From NCBI GenBank assembly GCA_020056225.1, contig JAGVIE010000048.1:165352-228365 (forward strand): a stretch of 63,014 nucleotides of DNA. Direction: 5' to 3'. The translations under genes and the position numbers were made by a program. Below the pieces are notes generated by a model that ran no database searches, was not told the origin of the DNA, and saw nothing but the letters and a program-made list of their open reading frames with translations. This document shows positions 62,919 through 63,014 of the stretch, in pieces (the first letter of the stretch is position 1; every line of letters starts with the position of its first letter). Origin of the DNA: Bacteroidota bacterium (GTDB taxonomy: Bacteria; Bacteroidota; Ignavibacteria; UBA10030; SZUA-254).

Positions 62919-63014
62919 TGATCTTCCCCCTAATTTTCGGACAGAGAGAAAAGCCAGTATATTAGAGAAAAGGAGAAGTCCGAAATGGAAGCAGAACAAG
63001 TCAGAAGAAGAAGA
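62919..63014 (+). mobile_element. Left end of a probable IS3-family insertion sequence
   Basis: From 62919 the plus strand reads TGATCTTCCCCCTAATTTTC then GGACAG. It starts with TG, has a C run and GGACA, as in IS3-family terminal repeats (the end of IS3 itself, as I recall, begins TGATC and has a GGACA). An AAAGGAG ribosome-binding site (62969-62975) precedes an ATG at 62985 that opens a basic peptide (MEAEQVRRRR) running off the window, like an OrfA start. The distance of 66 bases from end to ATG also fits. The other end and the target duplication are outside the window. Confidence 0.55.

Noticed and set aside
1-63014. tRNA, rRNA and riboswitch genes
   Set aside because: The intergenic stretches I read showed no cloverleaf, rRNA or riboswitch consensus; a covariance search would be needed to exclude them.

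Overview
The window is 63 kb of bacterial chromosome. It looks like a member of the Bacteroidota/Chlorobiota (FCB) group, most likely close to Ignavibacteria/Chlorobiota. Four complete secreted proteins and one orphan fragment end in a type IX secretion (T9SS) type A sorting domain with the 'NYPNPFNP' signature. The core metabolic proteins, the short IspG, the lipid A genes (so an outer membrane) and the fused E1 alpha/beta dehydrogenase fit the same group. The assignment is inferred from gene content; no rRNA gene is present. Almost all genes lie on the minus strand; the exceptions are a small island at 31.4-34.9 kb and the E1 dehydrogenase at 42.3-44.4 kb.

Layout: recG (partial) at the left edge; two T9SS cargo proteins, one a subtilase with altered catalytic residues (0.95-4.9 kb); gpsA-plsY, ispD-queA and ppdK (5.1-11.5 kb); a class I amidotransferase, lpxK, lpxB, an ICMT-like methyltransferase, a HAD phosphatase and smc (11.5-19.3 kb); a membrane-anchored GH2-like protein (19.3-22.0 kb); tpiA, a DinB-family protein, sucC, a four-helix-bundle gene between inverted repeats, pruA and hicBA with a frameshifted toxin (22.1-27.2 kb); a NagZ/beta-lactamase fusion with an amino-sugar kinase (27.2-31.1 kb); a plus-strand accessory island (31.4-34.9 kb); a 1789-residue T9SS cargo protein (35.0-40.4 kb); folD and ymdB; the E1 dehydrogenase; a second propeller-type T9SS cargo protein; a propeller histidine kinase with its response regulator (47.7-51.7 kb); ispG, a rhomboid protease, gap-ORF-pgk, a GT39-like membrane protein, comF and uvrB (51.9-60.9 kb); and finally a type II CRISPR remnant with cas2, cas1 and the 3' end of cas9, which seems to be cut by an IS3-like insertion at the right edge (61.2-63.0 kb).

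Functional groupings: lpxB/lpxK and the nearby small enzymes serve the cell envelope; plsY-gpsA make the first phospholipid precursors; ispD and ispG belong to the MEP isoprenoid pathway; gap, pgk, tpiA and ppdK cover lower glycolysis/gluconeogenesis; the NagZ fusion and the BadF-type kinase probably recycle cell-wall sugars.

The most interesting signals are: (1) a secreted subtilase whose catalytic Ser is Cys and whose downstream Pro is Ala, the same two changes as in the engineered peptide ligase subtiligase; (2) a decayed type II CRISPR locus, with one full repeat, one truncated repeat next to a palindromic element, a 30-bp spacer and an apparently interrupted cas9; (3) a plus-strand island with integron-like GTTAGGC cores and a Lys-rich microprotein/GIY-YIG pair; (4) a GH2-like membrane protein lacking the catalytic nucleophile; (5) a frameshifted hicA; (6) a four-helix-bundle gene framed by inverted repeats.
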